64,000 nucleotides of DNA from Halovenus carboxidivorans (GCF_009831575.1 NZ_WUUT01000001.1:124001-188000); one strand, 5' to 3'; shown: positions 33,748-43,281, counted from the first letter of the stretch. Notes: a model not told the origin generated them from the letters alone. A program made the numbers and translations.

Positions 33748-34437
33748 ATGGTCGTCGAGATCGAAATGGGCTGGCGGCAGTTGCTTTTCGAGAACTATCC
33801 GGTCGATCCCGCAATCGTCGAACCCCACGTTCCCGACGGACTCGACGTGGACACGTTCGACGGCTCGGCGTATCTCTCTGTCGTGCCCTACACCAACATC
33901 GACGTGCGGCCGAAAGGCCTGCCGGCGTGGGCCGGCTCACCGCTCCCGGAACTGAACCTCCGGACGTACGTCAGCCACGACGGCGTCCCGGGCGTGTACT
34001 TCCTCAGCCTGGACGCACAGGGGGTGCCGGGCGTGCTCGGCGCGCGGCTGCTCCAGTCGCTGCCGTACTACTACGCGCGGATCTCGATGGACTCGACGGG
34101 CGATCGGATCCACTACCGCAGCACCCGTCGCCACCCCGGGGCCCGCCACGCCGCCTACGAGGCCACCTACGGCGCGGACGGCGACCCCTACGAGGCCCCC
34201 GAGGACCCGCTCACCGAATTCCTCCTCGAACGCTACCGGCTGTACACCGAATCGCCGAGCGGTCGGCTCCGGACGACCGCGGTCGAACACGAACCGTGGA
34301 CGGTCTATCCGGCCGAAGCCGATGTCACGACGAACACGCTGTTTGCGGCCAACGGTTTCGACAAGCCCGACAGCGAACCGGTCCGGTACTACGCGCCGGG
34401 CGTCGACGTGCTCGCGAGACGGAGCCAGTCGGTGTGA
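33748..34437 (+). CDS. DUF2071 / YqjF family protein
   Basis: 229 residues. Family hallmarks: MGWRQLLFENYPVDP start, VPDGLDVDTFDGSAYLSVVPY, ELNLRTYVSHDGVPGVYFLSLDA and the PYYYARISM / EFLLERYRLYTE region. The fold is related to acetoacetate decarboxylase, but activity has not been assigned. It converges on hmgA. Confidence 0.88.
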   Translation: MVVEIEMGWRQLLFENYPVDPAIVEPHVPDGLDVDTFDGSAYLSVVPYTNIDVRPKGLPAWAGSPLPELNLRTYVSHDGVPGVYFLSLDAQGVPGVLGARLLQSLPYYYARISMDSTGDRIHYRSTRRHPGARHAAYEATYGADGDPYEAPEDPLTEFLLERYRLYTESPSGRLRTTAVEHEPWTVYPAEADVTTNTLFAANGFDKPDSEPVRYYAPGVDVLARRSQSV

Positions 34438-35649
34438 TCACCGGCCGAGTTCCTCGTGTGCGCTGGAGAGGTGTCGCGAACAGAACGCGGCGACCAGCGA
34501 GAGTTCGCCGGCGAGCGCGCCCGTCGCGATCACTTCCGCGAGGCCGTCCGCGTTGGCTCCTGCCGGATCGCCGCCGCCACCGAGTCCGAGCACGTCGAGC
34601 GCCTCGCTCTGAGTGTCGAGGCTCGTCCCGCCGCCGACGGTCCCGACCTCTAGGGAGGCGAAGGAGATGCTCGCGTACAGCCCGTCCTCCCGGGCCTCCA
34701 TCGTCGTGATGGCGTTTGCGCCCTCGACCACCTGCGCGGCGTCCTGTCCCGTCGCCAGGAAGGCCGCGGCGACGGTGTTCGCGGCGTGGGCGTTGAAGCC
34801 GAGGCTGGCGGCTTTGGCGCTGCCGATCAGGTTCTTCCGGGTGTTGCCCTCGGCCATCGCCTCGGGCGTGGTGTTGAGTCGCTCCTCGACGAGGCCGCGG
34901 TCGATGACGGCGTCGGCGGTCACCGACCGCCCTCTCCCCTCGATGGCGTTGATCGCCGCCGGTTTCTTGTCCGAGCAGAGGTTTCCGGAGAGGGCCACGA
35001 GTCGGGCGGGCGTCTCCGCCTCGATCACCTCACTCGCCTCCCGCGTCGCGATCGTGGCCATGTTCATCCCCATCGCGTCTTTCGTGTCGTAGATAAACCG
35101 CAGGAAGACGTTGTCACCGACGACGTACGGATCGATCTCCAGCAGTTCGCCGTGGCTGGTCGTCGACTCGGCGGCCTCTCGCAGTCGGTCGGTGTTGTCG
35201 TCGACCCACTCGATGACAGCCTCGGCCTCGGCGACGCCCGCGACCTGAAAGACGGGGGCGCGGGTCATCCCCGAATCGGTCACGCGAGCGGTCGCACCGC
35301 CGGAGTCCTGAATCGCGGAGAGGCCGCGGTTGACGCTGGCCAGAAGCGCCCCCTCCGTCGTCGCGAGCGGCAGGAAAAACTCCCCATCGGCGCCGGAACC
35401 GTCGATTTCGACCGGGCCGGCGACGCCCATCGGAATCTGTGCGCCGCCGATCATGTTCTCGATGTTCGAGTCGGCCTCGCCGGCGTCGAAGGCGTACTCC
35501 CCGACGGTCGCTAAGTCCGCCCCGGTCTCGCGTTCGACGTACAGCCGCCTGGCCGCCGCGGCCGTCTCGGCGTCGGTGTGGTCGTCGAGTTCGTACAGTC
35601 GAAGCTCCCCGCTGGCGAGTCGGTCAGCGAGGGTCTCGGCGTCGGTCAT
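34438..35649 (-). CDS. hmgA: Hydroxymethylglutaryl-CoA reductase, class I
   Basis: NADPH-dependent, commits carbon to mevalonate and archaeal isoprenoid lipids. 403 residues. ENMIGGAQIPMGVAGPVEI, TTEGALLASVNRGL (catalytic Glu), KDAMGMNMAT, LCSDKKPAAINAIEGRGRSV (catalytic Lys), VGTVGGGTSLDTQSEAL and the C-terminal histidine region SRHLSSAHEELGR. The protein is known as the statin/mevinolin target in haloarchaea. CTTACA at 35674-35679 on this strand is about 27 bases upstream, fitting a leaderless transcript. Confidence 0.96.
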   Translation of the reverse strand: MTDAETLADRLASGELRLYELDDHTDAETAAAARRLYVERETGADLATVGEYAFDAGEADSNIENMIGGAQIPMGVAGPVEIDGSGADGEFFLPLATTEGALLASVNRGLSAIQDSGGATARVTDSGMTRAPVFQVAGVAEAEAVIEWVDDNTDRLREAAESTTSHGELLEIDPYVVGDNVFLRFIYDTKDAMGMNMATIATREASEVIEAETPARLVALSGNLCSDKKPAAINAIEGRGRSVTADAVIDRGLVEERLNTTPEAMAEGNTRKNLIGSAKAASLGFNAHAANTVAAAFLATGQDAAQVVEGANAITTMEAREDGLYASISFASLEVGTVGGGTSLDTQSEALDVLGLGGGGDPAGANADGLAEVIATGALAGELSLVAAFCSRHLSSAHEELGR

Positions 35650-35673
35650 GCCTGTACGGTTACCGCCGCCGAA

Positions 35674-35679
35674 TGTAAG
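35674..35679 (-). promoter_or_regulatory. TATA-like box of hmgA
   Basis: CTTACA on the minus strand, about 27 bases before the hmgA start at 35649. Confidence 0.4.
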
Positions 35680-35706
35680 CACACCGGACGCCACTGCCCG
35701 GGAGAG

Positions 35707-36183
35707 TCAGTCCAGCGCCGGCACGGCCGCCCCCGGCGTCTCGGCCTGTTCGGACGCGAGGGTGTCGAGTCGGTCCAGCACCGACTCCGCTCCCGTTTCG
35801 CCCTCGTTCGGCGTCAGATAGACCAACTCCTCGCCCTCGTACTCGGCCAGCGCCATCGTCGGGAGCGTGGTCACCTCACGGGTCGTCTGCGTCACCGCGG
35901 AGTCGATCCGCTCCCGTCGGAAAAACCGGCCGATGTCGCGCTCGTTGCGGTCCGCCCACGCCTCGAACTCCGCGAGCCGATCCCGTAGCCGTCGACCGGC
36001 CCCCGTCCGAGCAATCGGCTCGTCGTGAGCGATCCGGTCCCCCCAGACCCGTATCTCGTAGTCGTCGACGACGCCCTGATCGGACAGCGATTCGAGCCGA
36101 TCGAGGGCCGTCCGCTGGTTGCCTCCCGTTCCCTCCGGTGCGAGCGAGCGCACGAACAGCGTGAGCGTTCGGTTGGCTGACAT
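35707..36183 (-). CDS. Uncharacterised haloarchaeal protein
   Basis: 158 residues, soluble. The N terminus RTLTLFVRSLAPEGTGGNQ and YEIRVWGDRI, followed by LAEFEAWADRNERDIGRFFRRERIDS and LPTMALAEYEGEELVYLTPNEG, match a family repeatedly found in haloarchaea and sometimes labelled HTH-domain protein. I see no convincing helix-turn-helix. Function unknown. Confidence 0.75.
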   Translation of the reverse strand: MSANRTLTLFVRSLAPEGTGGNQRTALDRLESLSDQGVVDDYEIRVWGDRIAHDEPIARTGAGRRLRDRLAEFEAWADRNERDIGRFFRRERIDSAVTQTTREVTTLPTMALAEYEGEELVYLTPNEGETGAESVLDRLDTLASEQAETPGAAVPALD

Positions 36184-36276
36184 CGAAATCAGTTCGCATA
36201 TGGGCTTTCTGGATGAAATTTGTTACCTTCCGCTCGGACCGTGCGCCGACGCCGGGGCCGCTGTGTTGAACACTGA

Positions 36277-36282
36277 CTTATA
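36277..36282 (+). promoter_or_regulatory. TATA-like box of the DUF5791 gene
   Basis: CTTATA centred about 24 bases before the ATG at 36304; leaderless spacing. Confidence 0.5.
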
Positions 36283-36303
36283 CGCGGCCCGCCAACAGCG
36301 GGT

Positions 36304-36732
36304 ATGCTCAGAGGACGTTTCGAGGCGGCCGGCGACCTATCGCCGGGGGAGTTGCGATCGGAGTACGAGGCGGCGCTCGTCGAGACCATCGAGAGCGTCG
36401 GTGCGGCGGCGGTCGCCGACCGGACCGGACTCGACGAGGCGACGATCCGAGCGCTGGTCGACGGGGAGAGCCCGGAACTCACCCTGGAGGAGGCCGCGGC
36501 GATTCTCGGCACAGACGACCAGTACCCCGACGCCGACGCCATCGAGGCCGAAGCGCGGGACATCCTGCTGATGGGGATGTCGATTGCCGTGCTGGATGTC
36601 GAGGCGATTGCCGCCGGGATCAACGACCGACTCGAACCCAAGGAGATCCAGCAGAAAGTCGAGGGCCGGTATCCGATCACCCTCGAAGAGTACGCCATCA
36701 TCCACAGCTACATCGAGCGTGAGAAACGATGA
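36304..36732 (+). CDS. DUF5791 family protein
   Basis: 142 residues, all helical and acidic. LRSEYEAALVETIESVGAAAVADRTGLDEATI is followed by TLEEAAAILG and ARDILLMGMSIAVLDVEAIAAGI; the pattern matches the haloarchaeal DUF5791 family from memory and has a helix-turn-helix flavour (two short helix pairs) without proven DNA binding. It overlaps the epimerase gene by ATGA. Confidence 0.78.
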   Translation: MLRGRFEAAGDLSPGELRSEYEAALVETIESVGAAAVADRTGLDEATIRALVDGESPELTLEEAAAILGTDDQYPDADAIEAEARDILLMGMSIAVLDVEAIAAGINDRLEPKEIQQKVEGRYPITLEEYAIIHSYIEREKR

Positions 36733-37625
36733 CGGTGCTCGTCCTCGGTTGCGGCTACGTGGGGCTCGAACTCGGCCGTCAACTCACCGACGCGGGCGAA
36801 CGCGTCGTCGGCGTCCGCCGCTCGCACTCCGGCATCGAAGCCATCGAGGAGGCGGGCTTTCGAGCCATCCAGGCTGATATCACTGACCCCGACGCGCTCT
36901 CGACGCTACCCGAGGCCGACACCGTCGTCTACGCGGCGAGTTCGGGCGGTCGCGGCGCCGACGCCGCCCGCGAAATCTACGTCGAGGGCCAGCAGGCGGC
37001 CATCGCGGAGTTCGCCGACCGCGATGAACCACCGGAACGGTACCTCTACACCTCCAGCACGGGCGTCTACGGCGACCACGACGGCGAGTGGGTCGACGAG
37101 GAGACGCCCCTGGAGCCGACGACGGAGAAGACGGAGGTGCTGGTCGAGGCCGAGCGCGTCGCGCTCGAAGCGACCGCAGAGGCGGGCATCGACGGCACGG
37201 TTGCTCGCCTCGCCGGCATCTACGGCCCGGACCGGTACCGCCTCCAGCGGTACATCGAGGGACCGGTGACCGAGGGCTACCTGAACATGGTCCACCGCGA
37301 CGACATCGCGGGCGCGATCAGTTTCCTCCTCGAGGAGGACCTGGCCCGGGACGAGGTCGTGTTGATCGTCGACGACGAACCAGTCCAGAAGTGGGAGTTC
37401 GCGGACTGGCTCGCCGAGGAGTGCGGCGTCGACGCCCCGCCGAAGCGGACCACGGAGGAACGTCTCGACGACGCGGATCTCTCCGAGACCGCACGACGGC
37501 GTATCGAGACGAGCAAACGCTGCAGCAACGACAAGCTCAGAGACCTCGGCTACGAGTTCACGTACCCGACCTACCGCGAGGGCTACCGCGACCGGATCGA
37601 GCAGTTCCGCGCGTCGAACGCCTGA
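36729..37625 (+). CDS. NAD-dependent epimerase/dehydratase-like protein
   Basis: 298 residues, extended SDR fold. Nucleotide-binding start is GCGYVGLELGRQL (G-x-G-x-x-G form). YLYTSSTGVYGD is the serine strand; the catalytic Tyr-x-x-x-Lys is replaced by TTEKTEVLVEAE, so the usual SDR pair is not evident. VHRDDIAGAISFLLE is typical of the YeeZ-like branch. Co-translated with the DUF5791 gene. Substrate unknown. Confidence 0.82.
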   Translation: MTVLVLGCGYVGLELGRQLTDAGERVVGVRRSHSGIEAIEEAGFRAIQADITDPDALSTLPEADTVVYAASSGGRGADAAREIYVEGQQAAIAEFADRDEPPERYLYTSSTGVYGDHDGEWVDEETPLEPTTEKTEVLVEAERVALEATAEAGIDGTVARLAGIYGPDRYRLQRYIEGPVTEGYLNMVHRDDIAGAISFLLEEDLARDEVVLIVDDEPVQKWEFADWLAEECGVDAPPKRTTEERLDDADLSETARRRIETSKRCSNDKLRDLGYEFTYPTYREGYRDRIEQFRASNA

Positions 37626-37661
37626 CCCGTCCGCGTGCCGTCTGGTAGCAAACATACAAAC

Positions 37662-37672
37662 AATAATACTTA
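37662..37672 (+). promoter_or_regulatory. AT-rich promoter of the DHH phosphoesterase gene
   Basis: AATAATACTTA is the core of an AT-rich patch (37650-37676) centred about 30 bases before the ATG at 37698, suggesting a leaderless transcript. Confidence 0.5.
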
Positions 37673-37697
37673 GTAGCCAGACAATCCCAGTGACCGT

Positions 37698-38855
37698 ATG
37701 CTGGTTGCTGGTGTCGTCGGCGTCACCCTCTCATCAGCAGTCACGGTCCGTCCGCTCGTGTTGGCTGCTCTCGCCGGCGCCGTCCTCCTCCCCGTCGGGT
37801 ATCTAATCTACAGACGCTTTTTCGCACCCCCCGGCAAGCGCTTCGCTCGCGCCGTCGGTTCGGCCGAGGAGGTGGCCGTGCTGATGCACCCGAACCCGGA
37901 TCCCGACGCCATGTCCTCCGCGCTGGGCGCACGCGCCGTCGCCGACAGCGTCGACACCGAGACGACGCTTTACTATCCCGGACAGATCCGCCACCACGAG
38001 AACCGCGCCTTCCAGACGGTACTCGACGTGACCTTCCAGCGGATCGACAGCGCCGACGACATCGACGAACAGGAGGTCGTCCTCGTCGATCACAACGAAG
38101 CCCGCGGCTTCGAGGGGGCCGAAGCGATCAACCCTTTGGCGGTCGTCGATCACCACCCCGGCGGCGGCACGGCGGAGGAGTTCACCGACGCACGCACCGA
38201 CTACGGGGCCTGCGCGACGATTTTCGCCGAGTACCTCCGACAGATCGGCAAGGAACCGATCCCTCCCGACGACGCCGACGGCACCGACCGGGACGGTACG
38301 ATCCCTCCCCGGGTGGCGACGGCGCTGGTCCACGGCATCCAGTCGGACACGAAACACCTGACCAACGGCTGTTCGGCCGCGGAGTTCGACGCCGCCAGTT
38401 TCCTCTATCACGGTATCGATCAGGACAAACTCGACCGGATCGCGAACCCCGAAATCGACGCGGAATCGCTCGAAGTGAAAGCGCGGGCGATCACCGACCG
38501 ACAGGTCGAGGGCGCCTTCGCGGTCAGCGACGTGGGGACGGTCTCGAACGCCGACGCGATTCCCCAGGCGGCAGACGAACTCCGCCGTCTCGAAGGGATC
38601 AACGCCGTCGTCGTCCTCGGGGACAACGACGGTGCGATCCAACTCTCCGGGCGCTCGACGGACGACCGCGTTCACATGGGCAAGGTGCTGGAGACCGCCG
38701 TCGAATCGGTCCCGATGGCAGAGGCCGGGGGACACGCCCGGATGGGCGGCGGTCAGGTCCCGCTCGATCACATGGAGGGGCTCGCTCCCGGCGAGGGGCT
38801 GACCCGCGAGGAGCTGAAAGCGCGGCTGTTCGACGCGATGAACGGCGCGCTCTGA
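37698..38855 (+). CDS. DHH/DHHA1 phosphoesterase with N-terminal membrane segment
   Basis: 385 residues. Two hydrophobic stretches (about 1-17 and 21-40) anchor it to the membrane. The DHH core shows [24 protein letters not shown] and AVVDHHPGG (the DHH motif), then the DHHA1 end with [13 protein letters not shown]. The family degrades nanoRNA, phosphoadenosine phosphate or cyclic dinucleotides; the N-terminal anchor recalls bacterial GdpP, but no PAS or GGDEF domain is present. Confidence 0.88.
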   Translation: MLVAGVVGVTLSSAVTVRPLVLAALAGAVLLPVGYLIYRRFFAPPGKRFARAVGSAEEVAVLMHPNPDPDAMSSALGARAVADSVDTETTLYYPGQIRHHENRAFQTVLDVTFQRIDSADDIDEQEVVLVDHNEARGFEGAEAINPLAVVDHHPGGGTAEEFTDARTDYGACATIFAEYLRQIGKEPIPPDDADGTDRDGTIPPRVATALVHGIQSDTKHLTNGCSAAEFDAASFLYHGIDQDKLDRIANPEIDAESLEVKARAITDRQVEGAFAVSDVGTVSNADAIPQAADELRRLEGINAVVVLGDNDGAIQLSGRSTDDRVHMGKVLETAVESVPMAEAGGHARMGGGQVPLDHMEGLAPGEGLTREELKARLFDAMNGAL

Positions 38856-38892
38856 ACGTGCGATTTACGGGCCGCCGCCGCGACGGACCCGT

Positions 38893-39477
38893 ATGCTCAT
38901 CACGCTCGAGGGACTCGACGGCAGCGGCAAAACGAGTTGCGTGGAGACGCTTCGGGAGGCGGTCCCGGAGGCGACGTTCACCCGCGAACCCACGGATTCG
39001 TGGTACGGCGAGGCAGTCCAGCGCTCGATCGACGACGACGACGCGGACCCGCTCGCGGAGCTGTTTCTGTACGTCGCGGACCACGCCGCCCACCTGAGCC
39101 GCACGATCGAGCCGGCGCTGGCGGCAGACCAGACTGTCATCTCAGACCGCTACTCCGATTCGCGCTTTGCCTACCAGGGCGCGACGCTCTCGGACCGCTT
39201 CGAGGACAGTCTCGCCTACGTCCAGCGGCTCCACGAGCCGTGGACACGCCCGCCCGACGCGACGATCTATCTCGACGTCGACCCGGCGACGGCGACCGAG
39301 CGCAGCGGCGCGACCAACAAGTTCGAGACCGAACAGTATCTCGAAACTGTCCGCGAGAACTACGAGCGGCTGATCGAGGCCGAACCCGAGCGGTTCGTCC
39401 GGGTCGACGCGACCCAGTCGCGACAGGCCGTTCAGCAGGAGGTTCTGGAAGCCGTCGAGACGCTTCGCAACGAGTGA
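38893..39477 (+). CDS. tmk: Thymidylate kinase
   Basis: Phosphorylates dTMP to dTDP. 194 residues. P-loop [24 protein letters not shown], the DR-Y motif [14 protein letters not shown] and the LID segment with [14 protein letters not shown]. It is shorter in the LID than bacterial enzymes. 37 bases after the DHH gene. Confidence 0.94.
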   Translation: MLITLEGLDGSGKTSCVETLREAVPEATFTREPTDSWYGEAVQRSIDDDDADPLAELFLYVADHAAHLSRTIEPALAADQTVISDRYSDSRFAYQGATLSDRFEDSLAYVQRLHEPWTRPPDATIYLDVDPATATERSGATNKFETEQYLETVRENYERLIEAEPERFVRVDATQSRQAVQQEVLEAVETLRNE

Positions 39478-39508
39478 GTGTGCACACCGAACGCGGAACC
39501 AGCACACG

Positions 39509-39514
39509 CTTAAC
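39509..39514 (+). promoter_or_regulatory. TATA-like box of the TauE-type permease
   Basis: CTTAAC about 28 bases before the GTG start at 39539. Confidence 0.4.
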
Positions 39515-39538
39515 CCCGAACGCGGCGGAAGCTCACCC

Positions 39539-40324
39539 GTGTCGATCCCACTGACGCCGACGGTCGTGACGCTGGTCGTGGTCGTCTTCCTGCTCGCGGG
39601 CGCGATCAACGGTCTCGCGGGCTTCGGATTCGCTCTCGTCGGGACGATGGCCCTCGCCGTCTCGATCGATCCGGCCGTCGCGGTCGTCTTTGTCGTCGTC
39701 CCGATACTCGCTGTAAACCTCTCGCTGGTCGGGGAGCTGTCTGGCTCTGACCTCCGAACCTGCGGGCGGCGTTTCGCCCCGCTGCTGGCGGCGGCGCTGG
39801 TCGGCACCGTCCTCGGGATGGCCGTCATCGACCGCCTCCCCGCCGCCCCGCTTCGGGTCGGACTGGGTCTCGTGACGCTGGCGTTCGTTCTCAGCCTGCA
39901 GTCGGCCGTGCCGATTCCGGGGCTCGACCGGGCGAAAGAGGGGTGTTTCGCCGAGACCACCCCAGCGATGCTCGGTATCGGTGTCGTCTCGGGGCTACTC
40001 TTCGGTGGGACGAACGTCGGCGTCCAACTCGTCGCCTATCTGCGTAGCTGTGACCTCTCTCACGGCCTGTTCGTCGGCGTCGTGGCGATGGTGTTCGTCG
40101 GACTCAACGCCGTTCGAGTGGCCGCCGCGGGCGTGCTCGGTCTCTACCCCGACCCCGCGACGGTCGGGCTCTCCGTCGCCGCGGCGGTTCCGGCAGTCGT
40201 CGGTGTCGCGGTCGGGAGACGACTCCGAGACGTCATCAGCGAACGGGCGCGAAACGGGGGTGTCATGGCGCTGTTGACCGTGATCGGCCTCCGACTCGTC
40301 GCCGGCGGGTTGGGGCTGTTCTGA
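39539..40324 (+). CDS. TauE/SafE family membrane permease
   Basis: 261 residues, GTG start, about eight hydrophobic helices in two similar halves. GAINGLAGFGFALVGTM and ISGLLFGGTNVGVQLVAYL-like segments (here VVSGLLFGGTNVG) are the two family signature loops. Members export sulfite, sulfonates or similar organic anions; substrate not predictable here. Confidence 0.85.
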   Translation: MSIPLTPTVVTLVVVVFLLAGAINGLAGFGFALVGTMALAVSIDPAVAVVFVVVPILAVNLSLVGELSGSDLRTCGRRFAPLLAAALVGTVLGMAVIDRLPAAPLRVGLGLVTLAFVLSLQSAVPIPGLDRAKEGCFAETTPAMLGIGVVSGLLFGGTNVGVQLVAYLRSCDLSHGLFVGVVAMVFVGLNAVRVAAAGVLGLYPDPATVGLSVAAAVPAVVGVAVGRRLRDVISERARNGGVMALLTVIGLRLVAGGLGLF

Positions 40325-40327
40325 GCC

Positions 40328-41890
40328 CTATTCGCCTATCGTCCCGACGGCGTGTGCGACCGCTCGGGCAGCGGCCTCGACGGTCCGGCCGTCACGGTCC
40401 AGCGGCGGCGCCGCCTCGACGAGTTCGACGCCGGCGATGCGGTCGTCGCTGGTCAGCAGTCGCACGACGCGGAACAGTTCCCGCGTGCTGAGCCCCCCGG
40501 GTGCGGGATCGGACACGCCGGGTGCGGCCGCCGCATCGAGCACCGAGAGGTCGATGCTGACGTACAGGTGATCGACCTCTTCCATCGCTCCGAGCGCGCG
40601 GTCCGTGGCCTCGACCGGATCGTCCGCCACCTCCTCGGCCGTGACGACCGTCCCGTCGTTGTCACGCAGTACGTCCGCCTCCGCGGTCGAACTCTCGAAG
40701 TGTCGCGCACCGAGTACCGCGAGTGCATCCAGTCCGTCGGCAAGCAACTGTCGGTACGCACTCCGGTTCGTCGGCTCGCCGTCGCCTGGCTGGCAGTCCA
40801 GCCGCGCATCGAGGCTGACAACGCCGACGCTTCCACTCTCGCCCGCCCCCGTCTCCTCGGCGGGGCTGGCCGCGCCCCCTTCGATCACCTCCGTCTCCGT
40901 CTCGCTGTCCGGCATCGAGAACGCCGTATCGTCGACTGCCGACCCTCCCTCGGGTTCCTGTTCGTCGTCTCGTTCGTCGACTTCCGTCGTGTCGTCTGTA
41001 ATGTCCCCCTCGTCATCTGTCGCGATGTTCTCCTCGTCATCCGTCGCGATGTCCTCTCCGTCGTCACCCTCTTGGTCGCCTTCGTCGGCTTCATCGCCGT
41101 TGTCGTCTGAGTCCTCTTCGTCGTCACCCTCCCGTTCCTCCTCGTCGCCGCCATCGGCGGGCGCAGCGTCGTCAGTCCCCTCGTCGTCTGCCTCGTCGAC
41201 CGTCCCGGCGGCGTCGCTGTCGTCTGGCTCGGTTTCCTCGTTGCTCACCTCGGGTTCTCCTCGCTCTCCCGTCCCAGTCTCGTCGTCTTCGTCGCCGTCG
41301 GCGGTCGTATCGGCGTCCTCACCCTCTGTACTGTCGTCGCTCTCTCCATCATTCTCCGCCTCTGATTCCTCGGCGTCGCTGTCCTCGTCCGTGGTCGTCG
41401 GATCGAAATGCTCGACGTCCCCGACGGACTCCTCGTCCTCGCCGAATCCCCCGTCGGTCACGTAGCCGCCGTCCGTCGCGGCCGTCGCTTCGAGTAAGCC
41501 GGCGACGTTGGCGTAGGTCAGCGAGCCGTCCCCGCCGAGTACCACCGGCACCGTCTCGGCGTCGTGCAGTTCGTCCATCGTCTCTCGAACCCGTTCGCGG
41601 GCCGTCGAAACGGACGCACCGGGAGGGACCTCGACCGTTCCGACGTCGCCCACCGACTCCACCGGGCCGGCGTCGAGGTGATGGGTCTCGACGGCAGCCA
41701 GCGCCTCGCGGATCGCCGCCGGACCCTCCCGAGCGCCCGGTCGTCCGACGGAGCCGCCGTCGTAGGGCTCTCCGACGAGCACGGCGCTGTACTCACCACT
41801 GTCTTCGACCGTCGTCGACTCGATGATCTCCCCGAACTGCCCGCTCGCGGTTGTCGGCTCCTCCTCGCCCCAGGCTGATGTGCGAACCAT
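40328..41890 (-). CDS. Ureohydrolase (HutG/agmatinase) relative with acidic insert and lost metal ligands
   Basis: 520 residues. The two ends match haloarchaeal formimidoylglutamase: AVLVGEPYDGGSVGRPGAREGPAAIRE and VVLGGDGSLTYANVAGLL at the N-terminal side, VGVVSLDARLDCQ, LGARHFESS, SIDLSVLDAAAAPGVSDPAP and VELVEAAPPLDRDGRT at the C-terminal side. Between them, residues 135-351 are almost only Asp, Glu, Ser, Thr and Gly, with an eight-residue duplication IATDDEEN/IATDDEGD. Of the six expected Mn ligands three are changed: His of GGDHS is G122, His of DAHLD is R363, and the second Asp of SxDxD is S449. An active arginase-fold enzyme is unlikely; binding or regulation is possible, or this is decay. 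No hut genes are adjacent. Confidence 0.75.
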   Translation of the reverse strand: MVRTSAWGEEEPTTASGQFGEIIESTTVEDSGEYSAVLVGEPYDGGSVGRPGAREGPAAIREALAAVETHHLDAGPVESVGDVGTVEVPPGASVSTARERVRETMDELHDAETVPVVLGGDGSLTYANVAGLLEATAATDGGYVTDGGFGEDEESVGDVEHFDPTTTDEDSDAEESEAENDGESDDSTEGEDADTTADGDEDDETGTGERGEPEVSNEETEPDDSDAAGTVDEADDEGTDDAAPADGGDEEEREGDDEEDSDDNGDEADEGDQEGDDGEDIATDDEENIATDDEGDITDDTTEVDERDDEQEPEGGSAVDDTAFSMPDSETETEVIEGGAASPAEETGAGESGSVGVVSLDARLDCQPGDGEPTNRSAYRQLLADGLDALAVLGARHFESSTAEADVLRDNDGTVVTAEEVADDPVEATDRALGAMEEVDHLYVSIDLSVLDAAAAPGVSDPAPGGLSTRELFRVVRLLTSDDRIAGVELVEAAPPLDRDGRTVEAAARAVAHAVGTIGE

Positions 41891-41978
41891 TTACTCGGGT
41901 ACTGCAACCGCCAGCGGCTTGTCTGCATCGGTCCGGAGCCGCCGCTGTGCGGCGCGGATAAAACGAGAAACCGCCGAG

Positions 41979-43193
41979 TTAGGCGAAGGTCCGGGAGACG
42001 TCTTCGGCTTCCTCTTCCTCGGCTTCGATCTTGTCGTACGCTTCCTGGAAGTCCGTCATTCGGACCTCCGTGCGGTCGTCACGGATGGCGAACATCCCCG
42101 CCTCCGTACAGATCGCCTTCACGTCGGCACCGGAGGCGTCGACGGCCATCTCGGCGAGTTCGGCGTAGTCGACGTCGTCGGCGATGTTCATCGAGCGGGT
42201 GTGGATCTTGAAGATCTGCTCGCGACCCGCGGCGTCTGGCTTGGGCACCTCGATGAGGCGGTCGAACCGGCCGGGGCGGAGAATCGCGCGGTCGAGCATG
42301 TCGAAGCGGTTGGTCGCCGCGATGATACGGATGTCACCGCGGTCCTCGAAGCCGTCCATCTCCGAGAGCAGTTGCATCATCGTTCGCTGGACCTCGGCGT
42401 CGCCGGAGGTCTTCGAGTCCGTCCGTTTGGCGGCGATGGCGTCGATCTCGTCGATGAAGATGACCGCGGGCTGGTGCTGGCGGGCGAGTTCGAAGAGGTC
42501 ACGAACCAGTTTCGCGCCCTCTCCGATGAACTTGTGCACCAGCTCCGAGCCGGCCATCTTGATGAAGGTGGCGTCGGTCTGGTTGGCGACGGCCTTGGCG
42601 AGCATCGTCTTTCCGGTGCCCGGCGGACCGTGCAGCAGCACGCCCGACGGCGGGTCGATACCCACGTCGTCGAACATGCCAGGGTTTTTCAGCGGCATCT
42701 CGACGGTCTCGCGGACTTCGTCGATCTGGGCGCTGATACCGCCGATATCCTGGTAGGTCACGTCCGGGCTCTCGTCGACCTGCATCACCCGAGCGCGCAC
42801 GTCGGTCTCGTCGTCCAGCGATTTGACCACCGACAGCGAGTTGTTGACGGCCACCCGCGAGTCCGGCTCCAGATCCTCGCGCATCTCCTCGGTGACCTCG
42901 GTCAGCGCTTCCTGGTTGTTGCCGTGCTGTTTGATGATTACGCCGTCGTCGGTCAGCTCCTGAACCGTCGCGACGAACAGCGGCGACTGTTTGAGCTTCT
43001 TGTTCTCGTGGGTCAGCCGCTCCAGTTTCTGCTGGTACTTGTTGTTCTCCGCGTTGGCGTCGAGCAGTTTGTCCCGCATCTCCTCGTTCTGGGACTCCAG
43101 CACTTCGAGACGCTCCTGTAGCGATTCGATCTTCTCCTGTTTGGACGCGTCTTCGTCGTACGGCAGATCGACGTCGTCCACCATGTCGGTCAT
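41979..43193 (-). CDS. pan: Proteasome-activating nucleotidase PAN
   Basis: AAA+ unfoldase that feeds the archaeal 20S proteasome. 404 residues. N-terminal coiled coil (about 15-65, EKIESLQERLEVLESQNEEM), OB domain (about 70-140), AAA+ core with GPPGTGKTMLAKAVA, IFIDEIDAIAAKR, second-region ATNRFDMLD and RPGRFDR arginine fingers. The C terminus is SRTFA, so the HbYX docking motif (hydrophobic-Tyr-any) is present only with Phe for Tyr. Start at 43193, as M-T-D-M precedes the coiled coil; it is divergent from a small winged-helix gene. Confidence 0.95.
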   Translation of the reverse strand: MTDMVDDVDLPYDEDASKQEKIESLQERLEVLESQNEEMRDKLLDANAENNKYQQKLERLTHENKKLKQSPLFVATVQELTDDGVIIKQHGNNQEALTEVTEEMREDLEPDSRVAVNNSLSVVKSLDDETDVRARVMQVDESPDVTYQDIGGISAQIDEVRETVEMPLKNPGMFDDVGIDPPSGVLLHGPPGTGKTMLAKAVANQTDATFIKMAGSELVHKFIGEGAKLVRDLFELARQHQPAVIFIDEIDAIAAKRTDSKTSGDAEVQRTMMQLLSEMDGFEDRGDIRIIAATNRFDMLDRAILRPGRFDRLIEVPKPDAAGREQIFKIHTRSMNIADDVDYAELAEMAVDASGADVKAICTEAGMFAIRDDRTEVRMTDFQEAYDKIEAEEEEAEDVSRTFA

Positions 43194-43266
43194 TACCATT
43201 AATAAGGGCTCTCGGCAATAAGAGGCTTCGGGTCGGCCCCAAATTCTGAAATCACACTGGGCTGGC

Positions 43267-43281
43267 TGACAGTCGCTGTCA
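43267..43281. promoter_or_regulatory. Inverted repeat between pan and a winged-helix gene
   Basis: TGACAG-TCG-CTGTCA, a perfect 6-base inverted repeat with a 3-base spacer, placed in the 174-base divergent region between pan and the small regulator gene. A plausible operator for the neighbouring winged-helix protein. Confidence 0.45.

Noticed and set aside
42001-42060. Glu-rich end of PAN as a disordered acidic insertion of interest.
   Set aside because: A short acidic stretch before the C terminus is ordinary for halophilic PAN proteins.
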